Below, piece after piece: positions 42,006 to 50,941 of a DNA stretch of 64,000 nucleotides. The notes beneath the pieces were generated by a model. It did not search any database, had not been told where the DNA came from, and saw nothing but the letters and a program-made list of their open reading frames with translations. Position numbers and translations under genes: made by a program. The stretch spans positions 186,001 to 250,000 of the forward strand of contig NZ_VOXE01000003.1 of assembly GCF_008014695.1 (NCBI RefSeq), written 5' to 3'. Within the stretch, counting starts at the first letter, position 1. Each line of letters opens with the position of its first letter. This stretch comes from Chryseobacterium sp. Lineage in GTDB: Bacteria > Bacteroidota > Bacteroidia > Flavobacteriales > Weeksellaceae.

Positions 42006-44456
42006 ATGAAAAAAAACATCTTTTACTTCCTCATACTTATTGCCATCGTTTCCTGTGCTACAAAGAAACCTGAGAAACGTTCTGCTTTCCTGAAAGGCTT
42101 TTCAACCAATTATAACACGCTTTTTAATGCGAAGGACGCTCTCAATTTCGAGTTTGAAAGCAGAGACAAAGCATATAAGGATAATTTTTACGCGCCGTAT
42201 ATTCCGTTGCTTACTTATGAGGAGCAGCCGGTCGGAAGTGAACTGGGGCAAAGTCAGTTCCTGACAGACAAAACCACCGTAAATGCGCCTTCAATTCCCG
42301 GACAACCCTCAACCACTTCCGCCTCCGTATTGGAAATTGCTGAGGCAAAAGCTTTAAAAGCGATTGACAAATATTCAGTGATCAGAGACGGTGAAGAAAA
42401 AAACAAGGCCATTTTTGATGCTTATATCGTATTGGCTCAGTCAAGAATTTATCAAAATAAGCCTCTTCCTGCACTTGATGCGCTCAATTATCTTTTCACC
42501 AGCATGAAAGATGACAAACGGATTCCACTCGCTAAAATTTATCAGGGTCTGGCATACGCGAAGATGAAGGATTATCACAAAGCGGAAGATGTTTTTACCC
42601 AACTAAGAAGTCAGAAACTGGATAAAGATTATGAAAAACTCCTGAGCATTTACTTTTCCGAATCTCTTTTGAATTCAGGAAAAAAAGACATGGCGATTCA
42701 GGAACTCGAAAATGCATTTTCCGTAAACGGAAACCGCAAAATAAAAAGCCGTATCGCTTTTCTGAGAGGGCAGATTCTGGCCAGCCAAGGCAAAAATGAA
42801 CAGGCCCGCGAAAGTTTTCTTTCGGCCTACCAGCTTGCGAATGATTTTGAATTTGAAGTAAAATCCCAGATTGAGATTGCAAAAACCTACAATGGTAAAG
42901 GCGATTACAACGGCGCTAAGGAATATCTTGAAAAAATAAGCAAAAAAGGAACTTATGGTTCCAGAAAGAATGAATTTTACTACGCGCTGGGATTAATGGC
43001 CGCGAAAGCCGGAAAAAAAGAGGAAGCTTCTGCTTTTTTCAGGAAATCACTGAACGAAAAAGTTTCCGATCCACAGATCAGGGGTTTGAATTATTATGAA
43101 ATCGGGAAAAGCTATCTGGAGGATAACGAATACATCTCAGCCGGAGCTTTTTACGATTCAGCATTGGCTTCGATGACCTACGAACCTTCTAAAATTCTCC
43201 TGAAGGAACAGTCGGAATACATTAAGAAAATCGCAAAAAACTATTACCTCATCAAAAAGAATGACAGTATTTTGGCTTTGACCCGAATGAATGAAAACCA
43301 GCGGAACGATTACTTTGCTGCATACATCACCAAAATAAAAGCAAAGGAAGAGCAGGAAGAACTGGCCCGGAAACGCGATGAAAGAGCCAAAGATTTTGCC
43401 GGTGGCGATTACAGTGCGAATTCAATTTTTGCCAACAACAGTAACGGTTTTCAGGATTTTTCCTCTTCTAAGGGTTTCTATTTCGCCAACCAGAACAATA
43501 TTGCCAAAGGAACAGCTACCTTTAAACAGGTCTGGGGAAACCGAGCCTTATCGGATAACTGGAGATATTCAGCAAGAATGTCTTCCATTGATGATTTGAA
43601 AAATGACGCGCTGGGCATTACTTCAGTCCAGAACCCCCGAAGGTTTGAACCTTCTTTTTACACCGAAAAAATACCGACTGATCAGAATGTTTTGATGAGC
43701 CTAAAAAAAGACCGCGATACCGCCTCCTTAGGCCTCGGAATCATGTATGAGAATTTCTTCTCCAACACTCCGCTTGCCACCAAAACACTTTATGATCTGG
43801 TAGATCAGAGACCGGAAGAAAAAGTGATGCTGCAGACGCTTTACGAGATTTTCGCTATGAATTATGAAAAAAATCCTGCCGCAGGCGAAAGAGCAAAACA
43901 GATTCTTTTGGCTGAGTACCCATATACTTCTTACGCAGAATTTGCAAGAAATCCTCGCAACAGTTCTTTTGTAAAATCGAATATAGAAGCCGAAAATTCT
44001 TACAAAACCGCTTTTGCACTGTATGAAAATGAACGATTTGAAGAAAGCAGAAGCACCATCGAAAAAGCGTTGGCCGCTTATCCCAAAGATGCGCTGGTTC
44101 CGAAACTATCACTGCTGAACGCCTTTAATGCTGGCAAGACCAGTGGTAAAGAGATTATGATCCTACAGCTTGAACAGATTGCCCTGAATTATGCAAAAAC
44201 GCCTGAAGGCGAAAAGGCCAAAGAAATGCTGCTTTACCTAAAAAGTGACTTGGGAGTACAGATGACTGACAGTCAGGGAAAAATCATTGCAAATCCAACC
44301 CCAAAAACGCCCGAAAAGGAGAATGCCCCAGTTATGCAGGAAGAACTGAAAGAAATGCAGAGAAAACTCGAACAGGAGGCCACTCAGCAAAAAATAAAAC
44401 AGGAAAAGGTGCAAAATTTAAAGGTCACGCCTCAGGAAATTCAGATTAAAAAATAG
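42006..44456 (+). CDS. TPR lipoprotein resembling type IX secretion protein PorW/SprE
   Basis: An 816-residue predicted lipoprotein (LIAIVSCATKK, Cys17) with a short basic stretch, then FLKGFSTNYNTLFNAKDALN (about 29-48). That block resembles the N-terminus of PorW/SprE, a periplasmic lipoprotein needed for type IX secretion and gliding. Several TPR units follow (AYAKMKDYHKAEDVFTQL, ESLLNSGKKDMAIQELENA, ARESFLSAYQLAND, and more near 640-720). The C-terminus is coiled-coil-like and rich in Glu/Gln/Lys. Presence of a T9SS cargo at 13000 supports the need for such a component. The assignment rests on recalled similarity, so the symbol is left blank. Monocistronic, terminated by the hairpin at 44457-44490. 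Confidence 0.75.
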   Translation: MKKNIFYFLILIAIVSCATKKPEKRSAFLKGFSTNYNTLFNAKDALNFEFESRDKAYKDNFYAPYIPLLTYEEQPVGSELGQSQFLTDKTTVNAPSIPGQPSTTSASVLEIAEAKALKAIDKYSVIRDGEEKNKAIFDAYIVLAQSRIYQNKPLPALDALNYLFTSMKDDKRIPLAKIYQGLAYAKMKDYHKAEDVFTQLRSQKLDKDYEKLLSIYFSESLLNSGKKDMAIQELENAFSVNGNRKIKSRIAFLRGQILASQGKNEQARESFLSAYQLANDFEFEVKSQIEIAKTYNGKGDYNGAKEYLEKISKKGTYGSRKNEFYYALGLMAAKAGKKEEASAFFRKSLNEKVSDPQIRGLNYYEIGKSYLEDNEYISAGAFYDSALASMTYEPSKILLKEQSEYIKKIAKNYYLIKKNDSILALTRMNENQRNDYFAAYITKIKAKEEQEELARKRDERAKDFAGGDYSANSIFANNSNGFQDFSSSKGFYFANQNNIAKGTATFKQVWGNRALSDNWRYSARMSSIDDLKNDALGITSVQNPRRFEPSFYTEKIPTDQNVLMSLKKDRDTASLGLGIMYENFFSNTPLATKTLYDLVDQRPEEKVMLQTLYEIFAMNYEKNPAAGERAKQILLAEYPYTSYAEFARNPRNSSFVKSNIEAENSYKTAFALYENERFEESRSTIEKALAAYPKDALVPKLSLLNAFNAGKTSGKEIMILQLEQIALNYAKTPEGEKAKEMLLYLKSDLGVQMTDSQGKIIANPTPKTPEKENAPVMQEELKEMQRKLEQEATQQKIKQEKVQNLKVTPQEIQIKK

Positions 44457-44490
44457 AAAAAAAGCGGAGATTATTCTCCGCTTTTCTTTT
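44457..44490 (+). terminator. Shared terminator between the PorW/SprE-like gene and tsaB
   Basis: GCGGAGA (44464-44470) pairs with TCTCCGC (44475-44481), with A residues before and T residues after, so it can act in both directions. The tsaB stop codon lies inside its TTAT loop. Confidence 0.8.
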
Positions 44491-45151
44491 TCTTCACTCC
44501 CTGAAATTCTTTCAGGTAAAATGGCTCGAAATACGCCACATCCTCAAAATCATTTTGCAGGAATTTCTCAACTGATTTTTTGATCAGAAATTTAGCAGAA
44601 GGAAAAACACTTCCGTTGAATTCCGCATTTGGAAGTTCGATAATTTCTTTTGTTTTAGGCGCGCCGTCTCCAATAAAAAGCACTTTTTTATCTTTAAAAT
44701 TCTCAAAAGAATGCTCATCAAGAATTTTTGCTTCGGTTGGCATGAGCATTTCACCTGAATTTCCGTCAAAAACGGCGGTATAGACCTCCATCCTTCTCGC
44801 ATCGATCAATGGAATGATCAATTCATACTTCTGCCCTAAAAAAGGTGCGATCATGGTTTCCATGGAATTTACAGCAATAAGCGGAATCTTTAACCCATAA
44901 CAGAACCCTTTCGCAGAAGAAGCGCCGATCCGTAATCCTGTGTAGGAGCCCGGGCCCATTCCCAAGGAAACAGCATCAAGATCCTTCAGGGTGATTTCTG
45001 CCCCTTCCAGAGCCCATTGTACAAAAGTGTGGAGGCTTTCGGACTGTTTATAGTTTTCGGAGATTTCTTCACATAAACACAGCAATTCTTCACCATCAGA
45101 AATGGCGACCGAACAGTTTTTAGAAGAAGTTTCGAGGTGGAGAATTTTCAT
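44471..45151 (-). CDS. tsaB: tRNA threonylcarbamoyladenosine biosynthesis protein TsaB
   Basis: Non-catalytic partner of TsaD in forming t6A at position 37 of ANN-decoding tRNAs. The 226-residue protein begins with MKILHLETSSKNCSVAI, the usual N-terminus; the frame is open further upstream but that part is not conserved. SLGMGPGSYTGLRIGASSAKG (about 64-84) is the family signature. The actin-like fold is truncated relative to TsaD, as expected for TsaB. It is the last gene of the long minus-strand unit, and its stop lies in the shared terminator. Confidence 0.94.
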   Translation of the reverse strand: MKILHLETSSKNCSVAISDGEELLCLCEEISENYKQSESLHTFVQWALEGAEITLKDLDAVSLGMGPGSYTGLRIGASSAKGFCYGLKIPLIAVNSMETMIAPFLGQKYELIIPLIDARRMEVYTAVFDGNSGEMLMPTEAKILDEHSFENFKDKKVLFIGDGAPKTKEIIELPNAEFNGSVFPSAKFLIKKSVEKFLQNDFEDVAYFEPFYLKEFQGVKKKKSGE

Positions 45152-45170
45152 TTTTAAGAAAGCATATTTA

Positions 45171-45794
45171 TTATTTGAGGAATCCGTTTTTTCTGATTTC
45201 CCTGTATATTTCGGCAATATTTTCCGGAACATTTCCGAGGGTAAGCCAGTTTACATCTAAACCATGGTGTTTGGCGGTTGCCATCAGGTGTTGACTATTT
45301 CCGATAAGGGTTCCAAGTTCCTTTAATTCATCTGAAAATTCGGAAAAAAAATCTTCGTGGAGCTTATTAATAATGAGCAATACTTTAAAAACCCTTGCAA
45401 TTACTGCTATACTGAACTTTTCCTGTCTGCGCTGTCCTGATAGATTTCCTTTATTCAGTTTTAAAATCTGGTTCAGCATCCACAGATTGAGCCAGGCTTC
45501 CCCAAATTTATCTTTGGTGATGAATACATGTTCGCTGATGATGCCGCTCATAGAACGGATTTCCACATTTAAATAATCGGCCGATCTGAAATTTTTGGTC
45601 GCTCTTTTTATTCCCTCCTCCAGCTTTTGCTTCACTTCATCCCTTCTCTGATCTGCGGTTTGCTCACTTACCAGCTCAAAAAGCAGGCGTTCCGTTAAAA
45701 GCCGGTCCTTCTTTAAAAGCCTTAAAATAAGTTTGTCTTTTTCTGATGAAGGGAGATGGCTTATCGCTTCTTTCAGTTCTTTTGGAAAGGTCAT
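45171..45794 (-). CDS. Conserved hypothetical helical protein
   Basis: A 207-residue soluble protein, mostly alpha-helical and charged (LPSSEKDKLILRLLKKDRLLTERLLFELV near the start; SIAVIARVFKVLLIINKLHEDF in the middle; HHGLDVNWLTLGNVPENIAEIY near the end). It has no signal peptide or membrane segment. I recall similar proteins in other flavobacteria but cannot name a domain or activity. It lies 19 bases before tsaB and 39 bases after the SDR gene on the same strand, so it is probably co-transcribed with them. Confidence 0.75.
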   Translation of the reverse strand: MTFPKELKEAISHLPSSEKDKLILRLLKKDRLLTERLLFELVSEQTADQRRDEVKQKLEEGIKRATKNFRSADYLNVEIRSMSGIISEHVFITKDKFGEAWLNLWMLNQILKLNKGNLSGQRRQEKFSIAVIARVFKVLLIINKLHEDFFSEFSDELKELGTLIGNSQHLMATAKHHGLDVNWLTLGNVPENIAEIYREIRKNGFLK

Positions 45795-45833
45795 TTATTT
45801 ATATTTCTTGAAACCAAAATTGGTTTTCCTATT

Positions 45834-46583
45834 CTATTTTTTATAAACCGTTCTCGGTTCACTTTGCGCACTTGGATAAATCGTAAGGTCCGAAATGGCC
45901 ACATGCTTTGGTGCATTGATGCAGTAGTAAATCGTGTCAGCAATATCTTCCGGTTCCAGCGCTTTATAGCCTTCATAAACCATTTTTGCCCTTTCCTCAT
46001 CACCTTTGAAACGGACACTGGAGAAATCAGTTTCCACGAGTCCGGGTTGGATGTTGGTCACTTTAATCCCGAATTCCGTGAGCTCAAGCCGCATTCCATC
46101 AGAAATAACGTCAACAGCTCTTTTTGAAGCGCAGTACACCACTCCGTTCGCGTAAGTCTGACGGGCTGCAACAGAAGATATATTCACGATATGTCCGGAA
46201 TTTTTCTCCTTCATCCCCGGAATAATGAGTTTGGAAACGTAAAGGATCCCTTTCACGTTTCCGTCGATCATTGCGTCCCAGTCTTCAATTCTTCCGTCTG
46301 CAAGGGAATCAAGACCATGCGCATTTCCGGCATTGTTGATAAGGACATCAATATTTTTCCAGTTTTCCGGCAACGTTTTAAAGGCGTTTTCGGTCTCTTC
46401 AAAATACCGCTGGTCAAAATTCAGACTAAAGATTTCGGTGAAAGCGGAAAGTTCTGCTTTTGTGTGCTCCAGAGCTTCAGTTCTCCTTCCGCAGATGATG
46501 AGCCTGAAACCGTTCTTGGCCAATAGTGTGGCAGTGGCTTTGCCTATTCCCGACGTGGCGCCGGTGATGAATGCTGTTCTCAT
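45834..46583 (-). CDS. Short-chain dehydrogenase/reductase (SDR), YdfG-like
   Basis: A 249-residue NAD(P)-dependent oxidoreductase. It has the cofactor motif ITGATSGIGKATATLL (about 5-20) with RR in the next strand (CGRRTEAL), favouring NADP. The NNAGNAHG loop (about 86-93), catalytic Ser in NISSVAARQ and the YCASKRA Tyr/Lys pair follow. The overall pattern is near E. coli YdfG, which reduces 3-hydroxy acids and malonic semialdehyde, but substrate specificity in SDRs is not reliable from sequence. It lies 21 bases after yraN. Confidence 0.9.
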   Translation of the reverse strand: MRTAFITGATSGIGKATATLLAKNGFRLIICGRRTEALEHTKAELSAFTEIFSLNFDQRYFEETENAFKTLPENWKNIDVLINNAGNAHGLDSLADGRIEDWDAMIDGNVKGILYVSKLIIPGMKEKNSGHIVNISSVAARQTYANGVVYCASKRAVDVISDGMRLELTEFGIKVTNIQPGLVETDFSSVRFKGDEERAKMVYEGYKALEPEDIADTIYYCINAPKHVAISDLTIYPSAQSEPRTVYKK

Positions 46584-46604
46584 TTAATTTTTTATTGTCG
46601 TTGA

Positions 46605-46976
46605 TTAATTGGCATCAAAACTCTGAAAAGCCTCTTCAATATGATTAATCTGAAGAATGCCTTTTTCATCTGGAAGCACGGTAATGATGTCAAAACGAAC
46701 TTCCTGATTGATATTTCTTTCTTTCATGAAGAAATCTGCGCACATCACAATTGATTTTATTTTCTTTTTTGTAACCGCTTCTTGGGGCTCTATGACGGTA
46801 TTATAACTTCTGGCCTTTACTTCCACCACAACAATTTGGTCTTCAAATTCAGCCACAATATCAATTTCGGCTTTTTGGTAACGGAAATTTCTGGCTAAAA
46901 TTTTATAATTTCTTTTAATTAAAAAATCAGCTGCCAAATCTTCTGCAAGATGCCCAAAATCGTTGTGTTCAGCCAT
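46605..46976 (-). CDS. YraN/UPF0102-family protein
   Basis: A 123-residue protein with an endonuclease-like fold of the YraN family. The start AEDLAADFLIKRNYKILARNFRYQKAEIDIVAE (about 10-42) and VVVEVKARSYNTVIEPQEAV carry the E-x-K type core of PD-(D/E)XK nucleases. A Holliday-junction or other DNA nuclease role has been proposed for the family but is not established. It sits just after the remnant of a DoxX-like gene; its start codon lies two bases before the end of that remnant. Confidence 0.9.
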   Translation of the reverse strand: MAEHNDFGHLAEDLAADFLIKRNYKILARNFRYQKAEIDIVAEFEDQIVVVEVKARSYNTVIEPQEAVTKKKIKSIVMCADFFMKERNINQEVRFDIITVLPDEKGILQINHIEEAFQSFDAN

Positions 46977-47117
46977 TCTGTGTAAATTTAAAAGCCCACC
47001 AGATCAGAAGGATCTGCAATGGCAGACGTAAAACGGTAAGCCAAAGTCCTTGGTAATAAAATGCATAATTCCTGTGGTAATCAAAAACGCAGAAAAAATG
47101 TACCTTGAAAACTCCAT
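46969..47117 (-). pseudogene. Decayed DoxX-family membrane protein gene
   Basis: Starting at the ATG at 47117, the sequence encodes MEFSRYIFSAFLITTGIMHF and a few more residues, the usual first membrane helix of small DoxX-family proteins, then runs to a TGA in that frame. In another frame the same stretch continues as LTVLRLPLQILLIWWAFKFT to a TGA at 46969, which is the usual last helix of the same family. About 75-80 codons that should lie between them are absent and the frame is broken at the junction near 47040-47050. This is best read as a gene that lost its middle by deletion. It sits nine bases after the LD-carboxypeptidase stop and overlaps the yraN start slightly, in the position of a normal operon gene. 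Confidence 0.7.
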
Positions 47118-47125
47118 AACATCCG

Positions 47126-48055
47126 TCAGAATTCTATTTTGCAGATGTCACCTGATTTCATTTTGATGTTGGCACCAATAATTAATGGCCTGTTGTCAAA
47201 AATATGCCCGTTTGGAAAACCGAAAACCGCCGGAAAATCATATCTCGCTATGCGTTCGGAGATTATTTTACAGGCAAATTCATCAAAACTTTCGTTATAG
47301 TTTTTATTCTCTTTTTCATCCTCCATGAGCGTCATTCCGCCTACAATCAATCCTTTAATTTTTCGGAAAACACCAGCCAGTTCCAGTGACATCAGCATAC
47401 GGTCGAGCGCATAGAATTTCTCACCGATGTCTTCAATAAAAAGGATTTTATCCTTAAAATCGAATGAGTAGGGAGTTCCCAAAAGCGCATAAATCAGCGC
47501 CAGATTTCCGCCAACAATTATTCCTTCTGCTTTTCCAGGCTTATTGTATTGATTTTTTTCAACGGAATAATGCGGCATTTTTCCATTCAGAATGTCAAAG
47601 GTTTGCTCATAGCTTTTTGAACTCACCCCGAAACCCGATGTTTTCACAGTCTGTGCATGAATGGAAGCGAAGCCTTTTTTCAGCAGATAACTCTGAATTA
47701 CGGTATTATCGGAATATCCGATAAACCACTTCGGATTTTTGCTGAATTCTGTCAACTTTATGCCTTCTAAGAGATGCTGGCATCCATAACCCCCTCTAGA
47801 GGCCCAAACCGCTGAAATTTCGTTATCATTGAGCGCCCAGTTTAGAGCGTCGGTTCTCTCCGCTTCCGTTCCGGCGTATAAATAGCCGTTTGAAAATTTA
47901 GTATAGACATTTTTCCCTAAAACCGGTTCGAAACCGTTTGCCTGAATAAGTTTCAATCCTTTTTCCAGCTGGGATTCCTCCACAGCTCCTGCGGGTGAAA
48001 TAACTGCGATTCGGTCTCCTTTTTTTAAAGATTTTGGAAAGATCATAGCCTTCAT
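47126..48055 (-). CDS. LD-carboxypeptidase (peptidase family S66)
   Basis: A 309-residue cytoplasmic enzyme of family S66, which removes D-alanine from recycled muropeptide tetrapeptides (or cleaves microcin C-type peptides in related members). Seen are LKKGDRIAVISPAG at the start, VWASRGGYGCQHLL (about 82-95), the nucleophile region FIGYSDNTVIQSYL (Ser about 118), and the late IEDIGEKFYALDRML and FPAVFGFPNGH. The start ATG overlaps the stop of the LysE-like gene in an ATGA; an internal ATG three codons later is an alternative. A cell-wall recycling role is the most likely reading. Confidence 0.9.
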   Translation of the reverse strand: MKAMIFPKSLKKGDRIAVISPAGAVEESQLEKGLKLIQANGFEPVLGKNVYTKFSNGYLYAGTEAERTDALNWALNDNEISAVWASRGGYGCQHLLEGIKLTEFSKNPKWFIGYSDNTVIQSYLLKKGFASIHAQTVKTSGFGVSSKSYEQTFDILNGKMPHYSVEKNQYNKPGKAEGIIVGGNLALIYALLGTPYSFDFKDKILFIEDIGEKFYALDRMLMSLELAGVFRKIKGLIVGGMTLMEDEKENKNYNESFDEFACKIISERIARYDFPAVFGFPNGHIFDNRPLIIGANIKMKSGDICKIEF

Positions 48056-48732
48056 TCGCTTTGTTTTTGCTGAGTCTGTTCAGCCTGTTCAAGCTTTTTA
48101 TCGAACTGATTGAATTTTTTGAAACTCTGTAAAAAGATAAAGATGCTGAAACCCACGAGGATAAATCCTACTCCTTTCCGGATCTGATTGGCCAGTTTTT
48201 CCGTCAGTCTGTAGTGAAACTGCTTTGCCAGCGATATTTTAAAGAAATCAATAACGAGATAGGTTCCAATCACTGCCGTCATGTATAAAAGGAATTCATC
48301 CAGTTTTGGATAGGCATTCCGGACCGAAATTACGGTTACAAGCCAGAAAAGCACCACTCCGATATTCAAAATATTAAAGAAAAAACCATTGAGAAAGGTC
48401 TTGAGATAATTTTGCTCTATCAGTTTTTCTTCGCCCGGCAAATGCATTTTTGTTTTGGAAACAATCATGTATACCGCATAAATGAGGATTATAAAAGAGG
48501 TAATCCTATAAAATCCCGGATGCTTATCGATAATTTCGACCAGATCCCCGCTGGCAAAAAATGCAGCAGCAATGCACAGGATATCGGCAAATATTACCCC
48601 TAAATCCAAGGCGAGGGCGTGTTTTGGTCCACGGGAAAAACTGGTCTCAATCAGCAGGAAAAAAATAGGTCCTATGAAAACCAGACTTAGCATAATTCCC
48701 AGACCCATTGCGGAAAACAGAAGTTCTATCAT
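48052..48732 (-). CDS. LysE/RhtB-family amino-acid exporter
   Basis: A 226-residue inner-membrane protein with about six hydrophobic segments. The start MGLGIMLSLVFIGPIFFLLIETSF (about 9-32) and GPKHALALDLGVIFADILCIAA (about 35-56) are the LysE-superfamily pattern. Members export amino acids or related small molecules, but the substrate is unknown. A Gln-rich tail follows (EQAEQTQQKQSE). It overlaps the LD-carboxypeptidase gene by four bases and follows rnr by 29 bases. Confidence 0.87.
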   Translation of the reverse strand: MIELLFSAMGLGIMLSLVFIGPIFFLLIETSFSRGPKHALALDLGVIFADILCIAAAFFASGDLVEIIDKHPGFYRITSFIILIYAVYMIVSKTKMHLPGEEKLIEQNYLKTFLNGFFFNILNIGVVLFWLVTVISVRNAYPKLDEFLLYMTAVIGTYLVIDFFKISLAKQFHYRLTEKLANQIRKGVGFILVGFSIFIFLQSFKKFNQFDKKLEQAEQTQQKQSE

Positions 48733-48761
48733 GTAGTTAGCTTCAGTACAAATTACTTTTT

Positions 48762-50918
48762 TTACTCGGAAATAATTTTGAAATCCAGCTGTTTCTGAAT
48801 TAAATTGGCTTTCGTCACCTGAATGTTCACTTTATCGCCCAACTGGTATTTATTGCCGGTTCTTGCGCCCTGAACCAAATGGTTTTTGGCATCATAGCTG
48901 TAAGAATCATCCATCAGATCACGCAATTTGATCAAACCTTCTGCCCCATTTTCGGGAATCTGAACCCAGAAACCGAAATCGGCAACGCCCGAAATAACGC
49001 CGGTAAAGGTCTCCCCCAAATGTTTCTGCATGAATTTTACCTGCATGAATTTAATGGAATCGCGCTCCGCATCGGCGGCAAGCCTTTCCATCGCACTGCA
49101 GTGTTTCGATTTCTCTTCGTATTCCGGTTTGTATGGTGAACGTCCTCCATCAAGATAATGCTGCAAAAGACGGTGCGCAATAAGGTCGGGATATCTTCGG
49201 ATTGGCGAGGTAAAATGCGAATAATATTCAAATCCCAATCCGTAATGCCCGATCGGTTCTGTTGAATAAACGGCTTTACTCATGGAACGCATGGCTAAAG
49301 TTTCAATCATACCTTCTTCGCCTTTTCCTTTAACATCAAGAAGAAGTTTGTTTAAAGATTCTGCGACTTTTTTGGTGTTTGCCAAATCCATCTGGTAACC
49401 GAAAGTGGATACAAAATCCCGTAACGCCTCTAATTTTGCAGGATCCGGATCATCATGGATTCTGTAGATGAAAGTATTTCCTGTTGGATCACCACTGCGC
49501 TTCAGGGAAACGAATTCCGAAACTTTCCGGTTGGCCAGCAGCATAAATTCTTCAATCAAATGATTGGAGTCTTTACTGATTTTGAAATATACACCGATCG
49601 GTTCGTTGTTTTCGTCAAGATTAAAGCGTACTTCGCTGCGGTCAAAAGTGATCGCCCCGTTTTTTATTCTTGTTTTTCTTAAAATTTTTGCGAGACGGTC
49701 CAGAACCAGAATCTCTTCTGCAAGATCTCCTTCTTTGGTTTCAATTCTTTCCTGGGCTTCCTCGTAGCTGAATCTTCGGTCTGAGTGAATCACGGTTCTC
49801 CCAAACCACTCTTTTACGACATCTGCATTTTCATCCAGCTCAAAAACTGCAGAAAAGGTATATTTATCTTCATTCGGGCGGAGTGAACACACATCGTTAC
49901 TCAGAACTTCAGGTAGCATCGGTACTACCCTGTCGACAAGATACACGGAAGTTGCGCGTTCATAAGCTTCATCATCCAGCAAAGTTCCCGGGGTCACATA
50001 ATGGGAAACATCCGCGATATGAACGCCGATTTCCCAGTTTCCGTTTTCAAGCTTCTGAATGGAAAGGGCATCATCAAAATCCTTTGCATCTTTCGGGTCA
50101 ATCGTGAACGTGCAGATTTTACGCATGTCGCGACGCTTTGCCACTTCACTTTCATGGATCTGGCGGTCGATGGCTTCTGCCTCTCTGTCAACTTCTTCAG
50201 GAAAAGTATAAGGCAAGCCGTATTCGGCAAGAATGGAATGAATCTCGGTTTCATGTTCGCCAGGAGCTCCCAGAACTTTAATGATTTCCCCTTCAGGGTT
50301 TTTTTCGCCCGGTCTCCACTGGATCATTTTAACCACTACTTTATCACCGTCTTCAGCGCCGCCTATCCTTCCTTTTGGTACAAATATATCGGTGTTGATG
50401 GTTTTTTTATCACACACCACGAAACCGAAATCTTTATGCTGGATCAGCTGAAAAGTTCCGACGAACTGATCTCTTTTTCTCTCAATAACTTCGAGAACAG
50501 AGCCTTCCATTTTTTTTCCTTTATAATGGTAGGTTACGATGAGCACTTTATCGCCCTGGAGCGCATCTTTCACATTTTTGGAATGGATAAAGACGTCATC
50601 GTCCATCCCTTCTACGCGCACGTAGGCATTTCCGGCCTGGTTAAAATCGATTACGCCGGTCAGTGTTCCTGCAATTTTCAGATTGAGGATGAACTTTCCT
50701 TTTTCCACTTCAATAATCCGGTCATCTGCCAAAAGTTTGTGGAGGGTCTGGATCACCAGTTCCCGCTGGCGAGGGTTTTTATAGTCGATTCCGTCTGAAA
50801 TCTGTTTGTAGTTGTAGATTTTAGTAGAGTTCCCATTCATGAAACTTAAAATCAAACGTCCGATTTCCTGGAGTTTTGTATTGTTTTTGGGCGATATAAA
50901 TTTGCTTTTTTTAGCCAT
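48762..50918 (-). CDS. rnr: Ribonuclease R
   Basis: A 3'-5' exoribonuclease of the RNB family that degrades structured RNA and aids RNA quality control. The 718-residue protein has an N-terminal helix-turn-helix-like segment, cold-shock OB domains (about 80-230), the RNB catalytic block with DPKDAKDFDDALSIQ (about 275-289; three of the Asp residues bind metal), the conserved HFTSPIRRYPDLIAHRLLQ, and a C-terminal S1 domain (FTGVISGVADFGFWVQIPENGAEGL). The usual Lys-rich tail is short. It follows rpiB by 23 bases. Confidence 0.96.
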   Translation of the reverse strand: MAKKSKFISPKNNTKLQEIGRLILSFMNGNSTKIYNYKQISDGIDYKNPRQRELVIQTLHKLLADDRIIEVEKGKFILNLKIAGTLTGVIDFNQAGNAYVRVEGMDDDVFIHSKNVKDALQGDKVLIVTYHYKGKKMEGSVLEVIERKRDQFVGTFQLIQHKDFGFVVCDKKTINTDIFVPKGRIGGAEDGDKVVVKMIQWRPGEKNPEGEIIKVLGAPGEHETEIHSILAEYGLPYTFPEEVDREAEAIDRQIHESEVAKRRDMRKICTFTIDPKDAKDFDDALSIQKLENGNWEIGVHIADVSHYVTPGTLLDDEAYERATSVYLVDRVVPMLPEVLSNDVCSLRPNEDKYTFSAVFELDENADVVKEWFGRTVIHSDRRFSYEEAQERIETKEGDLAEEILVLDRLAKILRKTRIKNGAITFDRSEVRFNLDENNEPIGVYFKISKDSNHLIEEFMLLANRKVSEFVSLKRSGDPTGNTFIYRIHDDPDPAKLEALRDFVSTFGYQMDLANTKKVAESLNKLLLDVKGKGEEGMIETLAMRSMSKAVYSTEPIGHYGLGFEYYSHFTSPIRRYPDLIAHRLLQHYLDGGRSPYKPEYEEKSKHCSAMERLAADAERDSIKFMQVKFMQKHLGETFTGVISGVADFGFWVQIPENGAEGLIKLRDLMDDSYSYDAKNHLVQGARTGNKYQLGDKVNIQVTKANLIQKQLDFKIISE

Positions 50919-50941
50919 AATTTTTTTGTTGTTTGAAAAAG

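Noticed and set aside
50001-50798. Open frame of 265 codons on the plus strand inside rnr
   Set aside because: It is antisense to conserved ribonuclease R domains and is Phe/His-rich noise, with no promoter or partner gene.
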